Positions 6,862 through 8,318 of a stretch of 8,318 nucleotides of DNA are shown here, in pieces. Each line of letters begins with the position of its first letter. Within the stretch, counting starts at the first letter, position 1. The notes below the pieces were generated by a model, which saw nothing but the letters and a program-made list of their open reading frames with translations, did no database searches and was not told where the DNA came from. Source of the stretch: Phycisphaerales bacterium (GTDB lineage Bacteria; Planctomycetota; Phycisphaerae; Phycisphaerales; UBA1924); the NCBI GenBank assembly GCA_019747615.1, contig JAIEQQ010000046.1, positions 1-8,318 of the forward strand, read 5' to 3'. The translations under genes and the position numbers were made by a program.

Positions 6862-6931
6862 TCAGCCCATCTGCTCAGTCCATCGCCACGCCGATATTCG
6901 AGCGCAGACGCCGTGCGTCCGCCGTTGCGAC

Positions 6932-6948
6932 CGTGTTCTCGGAACACG
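6932..6948. repeat. Inverted repeat 2, operator-like palindrome
   Basis: Perfect arms CGTGTTC (6932-6938) and GAACACG (6942-6948) around a 3-bp centre. The short spacer and 17-bp size are typical of a site for a dimeric regulator. It lies about 140 bp upstream of the sensor gene start. The regulator is not identifiable. Confidence 0.5.
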
Positions 6949-7022
6949 CGCCCGCGGCTCTCCGTTCGGCATCCGCCACCTCGCGATGATTGCTCGGGTC
7001 GCCATGAGTCGCCGACTGAACG

Positions 7023-7042
7023 ATCGGCCCAGCATGGCCGAT
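7023..7042. repeat. Inverted repeat 3, 7-bp arms
   Basis: Perfect arms ATCGGCC (7023-7029) and GGCCGAT (7036-7042) with a 6-nt spacer, ending 46 bp before the sensor ATG. It could be an operator or a 5'-leader hairpin of the sensor mRNA. Confidence 0.5.
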
Positions 7043-7088
7043 ACTCACGCGGTCGTCGGCCCTCTGAGCCGGTTTGAGCTGATCGCGC

Positions 7089-8318
7089 ATGAAGCAACCG
7101 CTGAACATCCCGCGGGTCTTCCTCGAAATTCTCGCCACCATCATCGTGGCTGAGATGGTGGTCATGCTCGCGCTGCCCGTCATCGCTCCTGATGCGGGCT
7201 TCAAGCTCAACGCGATCCTCGGTGCCGCGATGTTGTCCGTCATCGCCGGGCCGGTGATTCTGTGGCGAGTGCTGGCGGCGGTACGACGAGCCAGCACCAC
7301 GACTGACATCTCCAAGGACGCCACGCCATGGCCGCTCATCGCCGGTGCTGCGGGCGTGCTGGCGGTCGGGCTGCTCGCCACGGGTCTGGCGACGATCGGC
7401 ATCAACCGTGAGGTCGAGGGAGAAGCGCGCGCACGGTTCGCGCAGCTCTCCGAGCGGCTCGTGGGCGATGCCACACGCCGCGTGACGCAGCCGCGGTACG
7501 GCATGGCGGGTGCCCGAGGGGTGTTCGCCGCGAACGATTCGGTCGATCGCCGTGCGTTTGAGGCCTATGTCGCCTCGCGGAATCTGCCCAGCGAGTTTCC
7601 CGGCGCGATCGGCTTCGGATTCATCCAGCGTGTGATGCGAGCGGACCTGGACGCCTTCGTCGCCGCAGAGCGGGCCGATGGTGCACCCGACTTTACGGTG
7701 CGGTGCGTGCCCGGCTTGGCACCGGAACCGCAGCTCGCACCGGACATGTACATCATCAAGCACTGCTTTCCAAAGGACCGCAACGCGGCGGTCTGGGGCA
7801 TCAATGTCGGGTCGGACCCGATCCGGCGCGAAGCTGCCGAACGAGCGGCGTCGTCGGGGCAGCCAGCCATGTCGGCCCAGACGACGCTCTGGCAGGATGG
7901 CAAGGACCAGAAGGGTTTCATCTATCTGCTGCCGGTGTACAAGAACGGGTCCAAGCCGACCACGCCGGAAGAACGCATGGCCGCGCTCGTCGGGCTGATC
8001 TACACACCGATCATCCTTGATGAAGCCCTGGCGGGCGTGCCCGACGCGGTGAACGGACAACTTGACCTGAAGATCTTCGAGGGAGATCGAGCGAGCACGG
8101 ATCGCCAGCTCTTCGACTTGGCCAAGCAGCTTGCCGCAGGGAATGGAACGATCGAGGCGTCGGACGCTGCGGGCGCGGTCTTTCAACGGGCCACACCCGT
8201 GACGATCGGCGGCGCGAAGTGGACGTTCGTGACCAGCCCAACGCCGAAGTTCGATGCCAGCGTCGATCGGACCGCAGTGGCGATCATGGGCGTGGGCGGC
8301 GCGGCTTTGAGTGTGCTG
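7089..8318 (+). CDS. Membrane sensor with extracytoplasmic CHASE domain, 3'-truncated by window
   Basis: The frame is open for 410 codons from ATG 7089 to the window end. An in-frame TGA at 7080-7082 makes this ATG the first possible start; no clear Shine-Dalgarno precedes it. Residues ~11-33 and ~39-62 are two TM segments (FLEILATIIVAEMVVMLALP; ILGAAMLSVIAGPVILW) ending in RRAST, resembling a two-TM module found ahead of bacterial sensor proteins. A third TM is ~82-104. Residues ~115-390 form the sensory domain with CHASE hallmarks: RYGMAGARGVFAANDSVDR (136-154), FPGAIGFGFIQRV (170-182), GINVGSDPIRREAAERA (237-253), GFIYLLPVYKNG (276-287) and WTFVTSPTPKFD (378-389). A fourth TM starts at ~396. 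CHASE domains bind small extracellular ligands and signal to histidine kinase, GGDEF/EAL or adenylyl cyclase outputs; the output here lies beyond the window. It is divergent from arsR, with no direct arsenic link. The CHASE call is firm; ligand and output are unknown. Confidence 0.85.
   Translation, partial: MKQPLNIPRVFLEILATIIVAEMVVMLALPVIAPDAGFKLNAILGAAMLSVIAGPVILWRVLAAVRRASTTTDISKDATPWPLIAGAAGVLAVGLLATGLATIGINREVEGEARARFAQLSERLVGDATRRVTQPRYGMAGARGVFAANDSVDRRAFEAYVASRNLPSEFPGAIGFGFIQRVMRADLDAFVAAERADGAPDFTVRCVPGLAPEPQLAPDMYIIKHCFPKDRNAAVWGINVGSDPIRREAAERAASSGQPAMSAQTTLWQDGKDQKGFIYLLPVYKNGSKPTTPEERMAALVGLIYTPIILDEALAGVPDAVNGQLDLKIFEGDRASTDRQLFDLAKQLAAGNGTIEASDAAGAVFQRATPVTIGGAKWTFVTSPTPKFDASVDRTAVAIMGVGGAALSVL

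Larger units (their letters stand above)
6764..7088. other. Divergent intergenic region without a recognised gene
   Basis: About 325 bp between the arsR promoter and the CHASE sensor gene. I see no protein family in any frame. Open frames crossing it on the minus strand are continuations of the antisense of the sensor gene and give low-complexity Arg/Ala-rich translations. No tRNA, no T-tract terminator and no clear -35/-10 for the rightward gene are visible. Its notable content is three perfect inverted repeats, listed separately. Confidence 0.5.

Noticed and set aside
6932..6948. LexA/SOS box
   Set aside because: GTTC-N3-GAAC orientation and spacing do not match the SOS box patterns I know. 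Kept only as a generic operator-like palindrome.
6875..7504. 209-codon minus-strand frame partly in the intergenic region
   Set aside because: Mostly antisense to the sensor gene. The intergenic part shows no recognisable domain, no start near it and no ribosome site.
6729..8186. 485-codon open frame on the minus strand
   Set aside because: Its translation is Arg/Gly/Asp-rich with no family resemblance and lies opposite the clear CHASE sensor gene. High GC content keeps antisense frames open.
1..8318. CRISPR array, tRNA/rRNA, insertion sequence or prophage genes
   Set aside because: No regularly spaced repeats, no cloverleaf or rRNA sequence recognised, and no transposase, integrase or terminal inverted repeats flanking the ars cassette.

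Overview
The window is GC-rich bacterial DNA with densely packed genes and strong G/C preference at third codon positions. Several starts lack a clear Shine-Dalgarno. The very large DUF4132-type protein, the cysteine-rich arsRCM cassette and the multi-TM CHASE receptor would suit a Planctomycetes-like (perhaps Phycisphaerae) or similar environmental bacterium. That placement is a low-confidence inference, because no rRNA or other phylogenetic marker is present.

Layout. (1) 1-4851, plus strand: most of a giant gene of at least 1616 codons. It encodes an alpha-solenoid (HEAT-like) protein with a C-terminal DUF4132 (MolR/YehI-type) region, and its 5' end lies upstream of the window. (2) 4852-4905: a short convergent gap without a convincing terminator. 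(3) 6732-4906, minus strand: a compact arsenic operon arsR-arsC-arsM. It encodes an ArsR/SmtB repressor, a thioredoxin-type arsenate reductase and an As(III) S-adenosylmethionine methyltransferase. The genes overlap by 17 bp (arsR/arsC) and 4 bp (arsC/arsM, ATGA), so coupled translation is expected. A strong sigma70-type promoter sits directly against the arsR start codon, with an inverted repeat that is a good ArsR operator candidate. (4) 6733-7088: a divergent intergenic region with three perfect inverted repeats. (5) 7089 to the window end, plus strand: the 5' part of a membrane sensor with three N-terminal TM segments, a complete extracytoplasmic CHASE domain and the start of a fourth TM. 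Its output domain lies beyond the window.

How the genes work together. ArsR should repress its own operon until As(III) binds. ArsC reduces arsenate to arsenite using thioredoxin. ArsM methylates the product to mono-, di- or trimethylated (volatile) arsenicals. No arsenite efflux pump is in the operon, and the genes on both sides are unrelated, so this is a self-contained reduce-and-methylate cassette. The ArsM has a duplicated Cys-Cys motif at its N-terminus, and the ArsR lacks the classical CxCxxC metal site while carrying nine cysteines elsewhere. The DUF4132 gene and the CHASE sensor have no obvious functional link to arsenic. The DUF4132 gene may belong to a MoxR/vWA/SWIM-type system upstream of the window, which cannot be seen here.
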